A program made the translations under genes and the position numbers. A stretch of DNA of 64,000 nucleotides. Origin: Couchioplanes azureus (GTDB lineage Bacteria > Actinomycetota > Actinomycetes > Mycobacteriales > Micromonosporaceae). The stretch covers positions 704,389 through 768,388 of the forward strand of contig NZ_BMQY01000002.1 of the NCBI RefSeq assembly GCF_014648355.1, written 5' to 3'. Shown here one piece after another: positions 1 through 7,717 of the stretch. Under the pieces are notes generated by a model, which did no database searches, had not been told where the DNA came from, and worked only from the letters and a program-made list of their open reading frames with translations. Position 1 is the stretch's first letter, and each line of letters begins with the position of its first letter.

Positions 1-322
1 CCGCTCCGGCCTCGGCCCCGCTGCGGCCCAGGACCGCCCCGGCGGCCACCGCGGCGCCGGCGAGCGCCAGCAACGCGCCCAGCCCGCGCCGGGCCACGCC
101 CCGGGTGGCGAGCAGCGCGCCGGCTCCGGCCAGCGCGGCCAGTGCCAGGCCGACCACCCACGGCGCGAGGTCGGCGCCGGTGCGCGCCGTGGTCAGGTCG
201 CTCAGGCCCGGCCGGGTGGTCACCTCGACCGCCCAGGTGCGGGTGATGCCGTAGAGCGCCAGGCCGGCGCCCGCGGCGCAGCACAGGACCGTCACGCCGA
301 GCCTGCGGCCGGAACCGGTCAC
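1..322 (-). CDS. Trp biosynthesis-associated membrane protein (partial, C-terminus beyond window)
   Basis: Only the N-terminal 107 codons lie in the window. The frame opens with GTG at 322 and reads a short basic start followed by hydrophobic stretches rich in Ala, Leu and Gly, with a loop (residues about 25-50) between the first two predicted membrane helices. The GTG overlaps the trpE stop by four bases (GTGA), so the two are probably translationally coupled. Actinobacterial trp operons commonly carry a Trp-associated membrane protein (Pfam Trp_oprn_chp) directly after trpE, which is the basis of the name; its biochemical role is not established. No stop is seen before the window edge. Confidence 0.75.
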   Translation of the reverse strand, partial: MTGSGRRLGVTVLCCAAGAGLALYGITRTWAVEVTTRPGLSDLTTARTGADLAPWVVGLALAALAGAGALLATRGVARRGLGALLALAGAAVAAGAVLGRSGAEAGA

Positions 323-1860
323 CGGGCGGCGCGCAGGGTCTCGGCGGCGGCGATCGCGGCGAGCACGGCGGCGGCCTTGTTGCGGGTCTCCTGCTCCTCG
401 GCGGCCGGGTCGGAGTCGGCCACGATGCCGGCTCCCGCGCCGACGTACGCCGTGCCGCCACGCATCAGCGCCGTACGGATCGCGATGGCCATGTCCATGT
501 CGCCGGCGAAGCCGAAGTAGCCGACCGTGCCGCCGTACAGGCCGCGGCGGGTCGGTTCCAGGCTCTCGATGATCTCCATGGCCCGGACCTTCGGCGCGCC
601 CGACAGCGTGCCGGCCGGGAACGTCGCGGCGAGCGCGTCGAAGGCCGTCCGGTCGTCGCGCAGCTCGCCGACGACCGTGGAGACGATGTGCATGACGTGG
701 CTGTAGCGCTCGATGCGCGCGAAATCCGGCACCTCGACCGTGCCCGCGCGGCAGACCCGGCCCAGGTCGTTGCGCCCCAGGTCGACGAGCATCACGTGCT
801 CGGCGCGCTCCTTCGGGTCGGCGAGCAGCTCGGCGGCGAGGGCGTTGTCGCGCTCCGGGGTCGCACCGCGCCACCGGGTGCCGGCGATGGGGTGCAGCAG
901 GGCCCGGCGTACGCCCCCGTCGGCGGCGCTGACCTTGAGGTGCGCCTCCGGCGACGAGCCGACGATGTCGAAGTCGTCGAACCGCAGCAGATACATGTAC
1001 GGACTGGGGTTCGTCGCCCGCAGCACCCGGTAGACGTCCAGCGGGTCGGCGTCGGTGGCCCGCTCGAAGCGCTGCGCGACGACGATCTGGAAGCACTCGC
1101 CGGCCCGGATCGCCTCCTTGGCCGCGGCGACCGCCTTCTGGTAGTCGCCCGGCGCGGTACGGCTGACCACGTCGCCGGCCGGCGCCCGCTCCACCGTGGA
1201 GATCATCGGCGGGGTGGGCCGGGACAGCGCGGTGGTCATCGCGTCGAGACGCCCCACCGCCTGGTGGTACGCGGCGCGCGCGGTCTCCGCGTCGGCGCCG
1301 GCGGGCAGCACCGCGTTGGCGACCAGGATCGCCGAACCGTCGAAGTGGTCCAGCACCACGAGGTCGGTGGCGAGCATCATGCCCAGCTCGGGCAAGGGAA
1401 GGTCGTCCTCGGCGGTGGCGGGCAGGCGCTCGAACCGGCGGACCAGGTCGTAGCTGAGATATCCGACCATGCCGCCGGTCAGCGGAGGCAGCCCGTCGCC
1501 GGTCCGTTCCCCGCCCGGCGCGGCGAGCGCCGCGACCGTCTCCCGCAGGGCGGCCACCGGGTCACCGCCCATCGGTACGCCCGCCGGCGGGCTGCCCAGC
1601 CAGACCGCGGCACCGTCGCGCTCGACCAGCGTGGCGGCGCTGCGCACCCCGACGAAGGAGTAGCGCGACCAGGCCGCGGACCCGGCGCCCTGCTCGGCGG
1701 ACTCCAGCAGGAAGGTGCCCGGGCCGCCGGCGAGCTTGCGGTAGACCCCGATGGGCGTCTCCCCGTCGGCGAGCAGCCGCCGGGTCACCGGCACCACCCG
1801 GCGGCGCGCCGCCTCGGCGACGAAACCGGCCTCGTCGGGCGTCACGGCACCGCTGGTCAT
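319..1860 (-). CDS. trpE: Anthranilate synthase component I
   Basis: A 513-residue protein, normal for TrpE, converting chorismate to anthranilate with the glutamine amidotransferase TrpG (not in the window). Visible features are the LLES motif at residues 51-54, part of the tryptophan feedback site, and a C-terminal chorismate-binding domain from about residue 230, with [25 protein letters not shown] and [10 protein letters not shown]. The frame stays open far upstream, but the ATG at 1860 overlaps the hisI stop (ATGA) and gives the family N-terminus, so it is preferred. The order hisI-trpE-membrane protein suggests a tryptophan/histidine co-operon. Feedback inhibition by tryptophan is expected from the LLES motif. 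Confidence 0.96.
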   Translation of the reverse strand: MTSGAVTPDEAGFVAEAARRRVVPVTRRLLADGETPIGVYRKLAGGPGTFLLESAEQGAGSAAWSRYSFVGVRSAATLVERDGAAVWLGSPPAGVPMGGDPVAALRETVAALAAPGGERTGDGLPPLTGGMVGYLSYDLVRRFERLPATAEDDLPLPELGMMLATDLVVLDHFDGSAILVANAVLPAGADAETARAAYHQAVGRLDAMTTALSRPTPPMISTVERAPAGDVVSRTAPGDYQKAVAAAKEAIRAGECFQIVVAQRFERATDADPLDVYRVLRATNPSPYMYLLRFDDFDIVGSSPEAHLKVSAADGGVRRALLHPIAGTRWRGATPERDNALAAELLADPKERAEHVMLVDLGRNDLGRVCRAGTVEVPDFARIERYSHVMHIVSTVVGELRDDRTAFDALAATFPAGTLSGAPKVRAMEIIESLEPTRRGLYGGTVGYFGFAGDMDMAIAIRTALMRGGTAYVGAGAGIVADSDPAAEEQETRNKAAAVLAAIAAAETLRAAR

Positions 1861-2252
1861 GAGTTCTCCTCCGGGCGCTCGACGGGCAGCTCGTCGCTGA
1901 AGCACGTACGCGTCCCCGTGTGGCAGGCCGCGCCGACCTGGTCCACCGTGACCAGCAGGGCGTCGCCGTCGCAGTCCAGGGCGACGGAACGGACGTACTG
2001 GTGGTGCCCCGACGTCGCGCCCTTCACCCAGTACTCCCGGCGGCTGCGCGACCAGTAGGTGGCCCGGCCCGAGGTGAGGGTGCGGTGCAGCGCCTCGTCG
2101 TCCATCCACGCCAGCATCAGGACGTCGCCGGTGGCATGCTCGCGCACGACGGCGGCGACCAGGCCGTCCGGGGTGCGGCGCAGGCGGGCGGCGATCGCCG
2201 GGTCGAGGGCGGACGGCCGGGCGGGCTGATTCTCGAGGTCTGTGACAGGCAC
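1857..2252 (-). CDS. hisI: Phosphoribosyl-AMP cyclohydrolase
   Basis: This 131-residue enzyme opens the adenine ring of phosphoribosyl-AMP, the third step of histidine synthesis. It shows the family core: [30 protein letters not shown] and the metal-binding DCDGDALL followed by a Cys-containing end (CHTGTRTCF). It is a single-domain protein; the pyrophosphohydrolase HisE is separate, as is usual in actinobacteria. The start is GTG at 2252. A hexamer CAATCT sits six bases before it, so a leaderless transcript is possible but weakly supported. It lies 19 kb from the main his operon and is coupled to trpE by a 4-base overlap. Confidence 0.95.
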   Translation of the reverse strand: MPVTDLENQPARPSALDPAIAARLRRTPDGLVAAVVREHATGDVLMLAWMDDEALHRTLTSGRATYWSRSRREYWVKGATSGHHQYVRSVALDCDGDALLVTVDQVGAACHTGTRTCFSDELPVERPEENS

Positions 2253-2470
2253 AGTGCCAGATTGTCTCGTACGCGCCCGGGCGGTCGCGCGCCGAGACTC
2301 CCCTCGGTCCTCTAACGCACGATCCGGTCACCATCGCGCACAGGGGGTGTGACGGCGCAGCCGGGGACGGTACCGTCGTCCTGCGCCGTGCCTGCCCCGC
2401 AGGCGGCGCGTCCGCGCCCGCCCGCCCCCTCCGGACGGGTCGCGCCGCCACCGCGACGGGAGTCTCGAAG

Positions 2471-4018
2471 ATGGAGCCGACGGCCAGCCCCGAGGACGGC
2501 CGGCAGTCCCGTGACTTCGCCCGCTTCTGGCCACCCACGGGGCCCGCACCGGCCCGCGACAGCCCGCTCACCCGACCTACGCCGGCCCGCGAGACCGACG
2601 AAGACGAGATCGGCGGCACCAGGCCGCGGCTCGGCGGCGGCGAGCCGGGGGCCGGGCGCGGCAACCCCGGTGGCGACAGGCCCGGGGGCTACAAGCCCGG
2701 GGGTGACAAGCCCGGGGGTGACAAGCCCGGGGGCGGCGAGCCGGGAGCCGGGGACGGCGTGCCAGGAGCCGGGGACGGCGTGCCAGGAGCCGGGGACGGC
2801 GTGCCAGGAGCCGGGGGCGGCGTGCCGGGCCCGGGGAGCGCCGGGCCGCGGCCGAGCGGCATCAGCAACGGATCGCGCTGGAACGATCAGGGAGGCTTCC
2901 ACCCCGTGGAGACGAACGGGCACCGCAACGGACAGACCGGACCGCGACACGGCGGCCGGTCGCAGACCAACGGCACGCCGCTGAACGGGCAGTCGCCGGC
3001 GATCAACGGCGCGCTGCCGATGTCGCGCTCGCCGTTCGCGCCTCCGCCGGAGACCCCGCCGCTGTACGCACCGTCGCCGTTCGCGGCGGCCGGGAACCCG
3101 TTGCTGCCGGACCTGCCGGCCGACCCGGACGGCGACATCGCCGCCCGCCGCCCGGTGAGCGGGCCGCCCGCCGCCGGATCGGCCCCGGTCCCGCCGCTCA
3201 CCGGCGCCCCGGGCCCGGCCGCCGCGGACGAGGACCGGTACGCCACCGACGACGCGGTGCAGGACCCGCGCGAGGCCGGGCGCGAGGCCCAGGCGCCGCG
3301 GCGCGAGTCGCGGGACGCCGGCAGCGGCGCGCACGACGCCTGGGCGCTGCCGTCGCACGGCGACGCCGCCGTGCCCGGCCCGCTGAGCGCCGCCGACGGG
3401 ATCCCGGCTCTCGGCCCGTTCCCGGGCGCCTTCATCCCGTCCGGCGGTGATCCGCTGGCCGCTGCGCCCGCGGCGGAGCAGGCGGGTCAGTGGATCCGCC
3501 CCGAAACCGGCGCGGGTACCGCCGGCCAGGGGGCCGTTCCGGAGCCGGCCGAGCGCCACGCCGCCGACCAGGAGCAGGCGGCCAGGCGCCGGGCCGCCAC
3601 GCCGGGCACGACGGCGGGCGCCCGCGCGGCCGGGGGCGACGACGCGACGGCGGGCCGTCCGGGGAGCCGGCGGGCCGCCGGCGAAGGCCCGGCCGGGCGG
3701 CGGGCAGCGGAGGACGGCGGGCCGCTGCGCCCCGGCGACCTGGACCACCGCCCGATCGCGTTCTGGGACGAGGCGGCCAGCGACCGCTTCCGCAGCGAGT
3801 GGCACGAGGTCAAGGCGCTGTTCGTCGACGACCCGGCGGCCGCCCTCGCCCGGGCGCACGACCTGCTCACCGAGGCCGCGCACGAGCTGACCGAGTCGAT
3901 GCTGCGGCAGCGCGACGAGCTCGACCCGATGCGGGGCACCGCGATGCCGGACACGGAGAGCATGCGCATGGCGATGCGCGGCTACCGGGAGTTCCTCGAC
4001 CGCATCCTGGCCCTCTAG
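2471..4018 (+). CDS. Repeat-rich protein with conserved acidic/helical C-terminus, unknown function
   Basis: A 515-residue protein of unknown function. The ATG at 2471 follows a GGGAG ribosome binding site. Residues about 50-125 are low-complexity Gly/Pro repeats (GGDKP units, then GAGDGVP units) encoded by near-identical DNA repeats. Residues about 125-410 are disordered, rich in Pro, Ala, Arg and Glu. The last 95 residues look folded: they begin near HRPIAFWDEAASDRFRSEWH and continue with amphipathic helices ([33 protein letters not shown]). I see no membrane segment, signal peptide or catalytic motif. A strong terminator follows the stop. It is probably a cytosolic protein with a disordered N-terminal tail and a conserved helical tail. 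Confidence 0.75.
   Translation: MEPTASPEDGRQSRDFARFWPPTGPAPARDSPLTRPTPARETDEDEIGGTRPRLGGGEPGAGRGNPGGDRPGGYKPGGDKPGGDKPGGGEPGAGDGVPGAGDGVPGAGDGVPGAGGGVPGPGSAGPRPSGISNGSRWNDQGGFHPVETNGHRNGQTGPRHGGRSQTNGTPLNGQSPAINGALPMSRSPFAPPPETPPLYAPSPFAAAGNPLLPDLPADPDGDIAARRPVSGPPAAGSAPVPPLTGAPGPAAADEDRYATDDAVQDPREAGREAQAPRRESRDAGSGAHDAWALPSHGDAAVPGPLSAADGIPALGPFPGAFIPSGGDPLAAAPAAEQAGQWIRPETGAGTAGQGAVPEPAERHAADQEQAARRRAATPGTTAGARAAGGDDATAGRPGSRRAAGEGPAGRRAAEDGGPLRPGDLDHRPIAFWDEAASDRFRSEWHEVKALFVDDPAAALARAHDLLTEAAHELTESMLRQRDELDPMRGTAMPDTESMRMAMRGYREFLDRILAL
2683..2832 (+). repeat. In-frame tandem repeats (15-bp and 21-bp units)
   Basis: Two adjacent arrays sit inside the preceding gene. The first repeats gggggtgacaagccc about three times with variants (GGDKP). 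The second repeats a 21-bp unit, gtgccaggagccggggacgg plus c, three to four times (VPGAGDG). The copies are almost identical at DNA level, which implies recent expansion and likely length variation between strains. Confidence 0.85.
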
Positions 4019-4038
4019 GCCCGTCCGGGCAGACCCTC

Positions 4039-4073
4039 AGGCCGCGGTCCCGCTTCGTGCGGGACCGCGGCCT
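4039..4073 (+). terminator. Rho-independent terminator
   Basis: A perfect 15-bp stem (4039-4053 with 4059-4073) closes a TTCGT loop and is followed by TTGT. It begins 20 bases after the stop of the repeat-rich gene and precedes the ABC transporter operon. Confidence 0.9.
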
Positions 4074-4173
4074 TTGTCATGCCCGCGTGCCACCTTGCCG
4101 GCGCGTCGTTGCCCCCGCCGCGAAATTCACCTACCGTTGAACTCAACACTTGATGAGTTCTTCGGAGGCAACC

Positions 4174-4899
4174 ATGACCAGCGCCATCGAGGTCCGGGAC
4201 CTCGTGGTCGAGCGCGGCGGGCGGCGGGTCCTGCACGGGATCTCCTGCACCGTGCCGGCCGGGAGCGTCACCGGGCTGCTGGGGCCCAGCGGCAGCGGCA
4301 AGACGACGCTCATCCGGGCGGTCGTCGGGGTGCAGATCGTCCGCTCGGGCACCGTCACCGTGCTGGGTCAGCCGGCCGGCACGGCGGCCCTGCGCCGCAG
4401 CGTCGGCTACGTGACGCAGGCTCCCAGCGTCTACGCCGATCTGTCCGTACGGGAGAACGCCCGGTATTTCGCCTCGCTCCACGGCCTGTCCGCCGCCGAC
4501 GCCGAGCGGGCCCTCGCCGACGTCGGCCTGAGCGGCGCCGCCGGGCAGCTGGTCGGGAACCTCTCCGGCGGGCAGCGCAGCCGCGCCTCGCTCGCCTGCG
4601 CGATGATCGGCAAGCCGCGCCTGCTGGTGCTGGACGAGCCGACCGTCGGGCAGGACCCGGTGCTGCGCGCCGACCTGTGGGCGAAGTTCCACGCCCTCGC
4701 CGCCGAGGGCACGACGCTGCTCGTGTCGAGTCACGTCATGGACGAGGCGGGGCGCTGCGACCGGCTGCTGCTGATCCGCGAGGGCCGGCTGATCGGCGAC
4801 GACTCGCCCGCGGCCATCCGCGCCGCGGCCGGCACCGAGGACCTCGAGGAGGCGTTCCTGCGCCTCATCCGCGACCGCGAGGAGGTCGACGCCCGATGA
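4174..4899 (+). CDS. ABC-2 type exporter, ATP-binding subunit
   Basis: A 241-residue nucleotide-binding protein. It has Walker A (GPSGSGKTT), the Q-loop region (VGYVTQAPSVYADLSV), signature LSGGQRSR, Walker B (RLLVLDEPT) and the switch His (LLVSSHVMDEAGRCD). The ATG at 4174 lies six bases after GGAGG and is preferred over TTG 4150 and ATG 4153. The stop overlaps the start of the permease gene (ATGA), so the two subunits are made together. A TetR gene follows, suggesting a drug or lipid exporter controlled by that repressor. The substrate cannot be read from the sequence. Confidence 0.92.
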   Translation: MTSAIEVRDLVVERGGRRVLHGISCTVPAGSVTGLLGPSGSGKTTLIRAVVGVQIVRSGTVTVLGQPAGTAALRRSVGYVTQAPSVYADLSVRENARYFASLHGLSAADAERALADVGLSGAAGQLVGNLSGGQRSRASLACAMIGKPRLLVLDEPTVGQDPVLRADLWAKFHALAAEGTTLLVSSHVMDEAGRCDRLLLIREGRLIGDDSPAAIRAAAGTEDLEEAFLRLIRDREEVDAR

Positions 4900-5630
4900 A
4901 CGTCCGGATCACGCTGAGCACGGCCGCCCGGATCCTGCGCCAGCTGCGCCACGACCGGCGTACGGTCGCGCTGCTGGTCGTCGTCCCGGCGGCACTGCTG
5001 ACCCTGCTGTTCTACATGTACGACGCCGGGCCCACGTTCGACCGGATCGCGCTGGTCATGCTCGGCATCTTCCCCTTCGTGATCATGTTCCTGGTGACCA
5101 GCATCGCCATGCTGCGCGAGCGCACCACCGGCACCCTCGAGCGGCTGCTGACCACCCCGCTCGGCAAGCTCGACCTGCTCTTCGGCTACGGGCTCGCGTT
5201 CGGCCTGGCCGCCACGGTGCAGGCGGCGGTGGCGGTCGGGGCGGCGTACCGGCTGCTCGGGCTCGACACCGTCGGCAGCCCCGGGCTCGTGGTGCTCATC
5301 GCCGTGGTCAACGCGGTGCTCGGGGTGGCGCTGGGGCTGTTCTGCAGCGCCTTCGCCCGCACCGAGTTCCAGGCCGTACAGTTCCTACCGGTGGTGGTCG
5401 TGCCGCAGCTGCTGCTCTGCGGGCTGTTCGTGCCGCGGGGCCAGATGGCGGGCTGGTTGCAGGCCACCAGCGACGCCTTCCCCCTGTCCTACGCGGTGGA
5501 CGCCCTGATGCAGGTCGGCCGGCACGCCGACCCCACCGCGACGATGTGGCGCGACCTGGCGATCGTGACGGGGGCCGCGATCGTGGCCCTGGTGCTGGCG
5601 GCCGCGACGCTGCGGCGCCGCACCGGCTGA
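4896..5630 (+). CDS. ABC-2 type exporter, permease subunit
   Basis: A 244-residue integral membrane protein with about six hydrophobic segments typical of ABC-2 permeases: an N-terminal helix (VALLVVVPAALLTLLFYMY), a pair around residues 47-67, the conserved ERTTGTLERLLTTP loop linking the membrane domain to the ATPase, and a final helix before the C-terminal RRRTG. It pairs with the ATPase encoded just upstream (4-base overlap). It is likely to export a hydrophobic compound; no substrate is assigned. Confidence 0.9.
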   Translation: MNVRITLSTAARILRQLRHDRRTVALLVVVPAALLTLLFYMYDAGPTFDRIALVMLGIFPFVIMFLVTSIAMLRERTTGTLERLLTTPLGKLDLLFGYGLAFGLAATVQAAVAVGAAYRLLGLDTVGSPGLVVLIAVVNAVLGVALGLFCSAFARTEFQAVQFLPVVVVPQLLLCGLFVPRGQMAGWLQATSDAFPLSYAVDALMQVGRHADPTATMWRDLAIVTGAAIVALVLAAATLRRRTG

Positions 5631-5651
5631 GACGGACGGGAGAGACCTTCT

Positions 5652-6254
5652 TTGGTACGGCGCAGCGGGCGGCGTCCGGGCAACCAGGACACCAAGCAGT
5701 CCATCCTGGAGGCCGCCCGCACGGTCTTCGCCGAGCGCGGCTTCGACAAGGCCTCGATCCGGGCCATCGCCGGTGAGGCCGGGGTCGATCCCGCACTGGT
5801 GCACCACTACTTCGGCACCAAGGAGAAACTCTTCCTGGCGAGCATGAACTCGCCGGTCGACCCCGCCGAGCTCGTGCCGAAGGCGCTCGCCGGGCCTCGC
5901 GAGGAGGCCGGCGCGCGCCTGGTCGCGCTGGTCCTGAGCGTGTGGGACTCCCCCGCCGGCTCGGCCGCGGTGGCGCTCATGCGCTCGGCGATGAGCAACG
6001 AGTGGACCGCCCGGCTGATGCGCGAGTTCGTGGTCACGCAGGTGCTGCGCCGGGCGGTGGCCGAGCTGAGCATCGACGCGCGGGAGGCACCGATGCGCGC
6101 GGCCCTGGTCGCCACGCAGATAGCCGGGCTGGCCGTGGTCCGCTACGTGCTCAAGGTGGAGCCGGTCGCCTCGGCCGACCCGCAGACGCTGGTGGCCGCG
6201 GTCGGCCCGAGCGTGCAGCGCTATCTGACCGACGAGTTGCCCGGAGTGTGCTGA
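5652..6254 (+). CDS. TetR family transcriptional regulator
   Basis: A 200-residue regulator. Residues about 12-60 form the TetR helix-turn-helix (ILEAARTVFAERGFDKASIR, then GVDPALVHHYFGTKEKLF). The remaining part is an all-helical ligand/dimer domain resembling the TetR_C groups seen next to ABC-2 exporters. The start is TTG at 5652 after GGGAGAG, 21 bases beyond the permease stop, so it is the last gene of the exporter operon and probably autoregulates it. Its last 34 bases overlap the end of the convergent DUF2470 gene. Confidence 0.92.
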   Translation: MVRRSGRRPGNQDTKQSILEAARTVFAERGFDKASIRAIAGEAGVDPALVHHYFGTKEKLFLASMNSPVDPAELVPKALAGPREEAGARLVALVLSVWDSPAGSAAVALMRSAMSNEWTARLMREFVVTQVLRRAVAELSIDAREAPMRAALVATQIAGLAVVRYVLKVEPVASADPQTLVAAVGPSVQRYLTDELPGVC

Positions 6255-6973
6255 GCGCACCGGCGGCAGAGCACCGGGTGCAGCAGATGGGCGAGGTCGT
6301 GGCGGTCGGCCACCGGGCGCGGGAACGACAGCCGGGCCAGCCGGGTACCGAGGCGGACCAGGAAGCCGTAGCGGTCGAGACGGACCACGCGGGGCTCGTC
6401 GCCGGGCTCGGCGGCCGGGCCGAGCTGGCGGCGCACGTAGCCGGCCATCTCCTCGACGTGGTGGTCGGCGAGGTCGGTGATCAAATCGAACTCGATGGCA
6501 CGCAGCGGGTCCGGCCCGGCCTCGGCGAACTCGTCCGGGTCGACCTCGACCAGGACGCCGTGCCGCTCGTAGCGCACCTCGGCGACGTCCATCCGGTGGA
6601 TGACCTGGGTGGTGCCGACGTCGAGCAGGTCGGAGGCCGGGTCGCTGTCGGCGTAGTCGAGCGCGGCCCGGCGGGCCTCGTCGCCGGTGAGCAGGGTGGC
6701 CCACCCGGAGACCCACACCCGGCCCAGGGAGGGCGCGCCGGCCACCGGCGGCACGTCGGGGATGTCCAGGACCAGGGCCGTGTCGTCGGCGCCGGGCGCC
6801 GGGCCGAGCGCGGCGGTGACCGCGCCGTCGCGCGGCGAGAGCAGCAGCACCCGGCCGTGCGCGTCGGTCACGTGGCGCACCGGAAGCGGTCCCGGACGGC
6901 AGGCGATGTGTGCGGTGGCGGGCAGGTGGCCGGCCGCGAGTGTCCGCGCGAGCTCGGCATGGGTGGGCTGCAT
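6221..6973 (-). CDS. DUF2470 domain protein, probably iron/heme related
   Basis: A 250-residue soluble protein. The N-terminal part (residues about 5-140) resembles the split-barrel fold of HugZ-like heme proteins, with VRHVTDAHGRVLLLSP. The C-terminal part, around FAEAGPDPLRAIEFDLITDL and DHHVEEMAGYVR, matches DUF2470. Two tandem DtxR/IdeR-type iron boxes lie just upstream of the ATG at 6973, so iron-dependent repression is likely. DUF2470 occurs in heme oxygenase-like and siderophore-linked proteins, which fits. Enzymatic activity is not proven. The 3' end overlaps the convergent tetR by 34 bases. Confidence 0.8.
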   Translation of the reverse strand: MQPTHAELARTLAAGHLPATAHIACRPGPLPVRHVTDAHGRVLLLSPRDGAVTAALGPAPGADDTALVLDIPDVPPVAGAPSLGRVWVSGWATLLTGDEARRAALDYADSDPASDLLDVGTTQVIHRMDVAEVRYERHGVLVEVDPDEFAEAGPDPLRAIEFDLITDLADHHVEEMAGYVRRQLGPAAEPGDEPRVVRLDRYGFLVRLGTRLARLSFPRPVADRHDLAHLLHPVLCRRCAQHTPGNSSVR

Positions 6974-6990
6974 GTCAGGAACCTCCGGGC

Positions 6991-7009
6991 CTCGGTTAGG
7001 CTAACCTTA
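6991..7009. promoter_or_regulatory. Iron box 1 (DtxR/IdeR-type operator)
   Basis: ctcggttaggctaacctta matches the 19-bp DtxR/IdeR consensus (TTAGGTTAGGCTAACCTAA) at about 16 positions, including the whole GGTTAGGCTAACC core. It sits between the divergent DUF2470 and rpsD genes, 18 bases from the DUF2470 start. Confidence 0.85.
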
Positions 7010-7010
7010 G

Positions 7011-7029
7011 TAAGGCGAGGCTAACCGTA
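7011..7029. promoter_or_regulatory. Iron box 2 (weaker tandem copy)
   Basis: taaggcgaggctaaccgta keeps the AGGCTAACC half and about 14 of 19 consensus positions. It lies two bases after box 1, 20 bp start to start (two helical turns), so two repressor dimers could sit on one face of the DNA. It ends 28 bases before the rpsD start. Confidence 0.65.
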
Positions 7030-7057
7030 GCATCCCGTACCGAAGGAAAGATCGCCC

Positions 7058-7666
7058 GTGAACAACTCCCGACCCAAGGCCCGGCTGTCGCGGGCACTCG
7101 GCATCCCGCTGACGCGCAAGTGCGTGAAGTACTTCGAGCGGCGCCCGTTCCCGCCGGGCGTGCACGGCCGCGGCCGGCGCAAGCAGTCCGACTACCAGGT
7201 ACGACTCCTGGAGAAGCAGCGGCTGCGGCACCAGTACAACATCAGCGAGGCGCAGATGCGCAGGGCGTACGACGACGCGCACCGTAAGGAGGGCAAGACC
7301 GGCGAGAACATGGTCGCCCTGCTGGAGAGCCGCCTCGACGCGACCGTGCAGCGCGCCGGCCTGGCCCGCACCATCTACCAGGCCCGCCAGCTCGTCGCCC
7401 ACGGCCACTTCACGGTGGACGGCAAGAAGGTCGACCGCCCGTCCTACCGGCTCAAGCCCGGCCAGGTGGTCGAGGTCCGCGAGAGCAGCCGGCAGAAGCC
7501 GCCGTTCCAGATAGCGGCGACCGGCGTGCACCTCGACGGGCCGACCGCGCCGTACCTGTCGACGGTGATCGAGGAGCTGCGCACCACGGTGCTGCGCAAG
7601 CCGGAGCGTGCCGAGGTGCCGGTGGTCTGCGACGAACAGCTCGTCGTCGAGTTCTACGCCCGCTGA
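7058..7666 (+). CDS. rpsD: 30S ribosomal protein S4 (zinc-free type)
   Basis: A 202-residue S4 protein that binds 16S rRNA early in small-subunit assembly. The N-terminal region carries ERRPFPPGVHGRGRRKQSDY, followed by RLLEKQRLRHQYNISE and the S4 RNA-binding domain (ESRLDATVQRAGLARTIYQA, VAHGHFTVDGKKV). The N-terminal Cys pairs of zinc-binding S4 are absent. The start is GTG at 7058 after AAGGAAAG. The gene stands alone, away from the rpoA cluster, as in the Streptomyces-type S4. It could be the sole copy or an iron- or metal-regulated paralogue; the iron boxes make the second possibility worth testing. Confidence 0.93.
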   Translation: MNNSRPKARLSRALGIPLTRKCVKYFERRPFPPGVHGRGRRKQSDYQVRLLEKQRLRHQYNISEAQMRRAYDDAHRKEGKTGENMVALLESRLDATVQRAGLARTIYQARQLVAHGHFTVDGKKVDRPSYRLKPGQVVEVRESSRQKPPFQIAATGVHLDGPTAPYLSTVIEELRTTVLRKPERAEVPVVCDEQLVVEFYAR

Positions 7667-7686
7667 GGCGCCCGTCCCGCACACCG

Positions 7687-7717
7687 GGCCCCGGCACGCG
7701 ACGACGGTGCCGGGGCC
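7687..7717. terminator. Bidirectional terminator hairpin
   Basis: A perfect 11-bp stem (ggccccggcac with its complement) and a 9-base loop lie exactly between the convergent rpsD and ABC exporter stops. No T-run is present, as is common in high-GC genomes. Confidence 0.75.

Noticed and set aside
319..2664. 781-codon version of trpE
   Set aside because: The extra 260 codons run through hisI in another frame. The ATG at 1860 gives the family N-terminus and overlaps the hisI stop.
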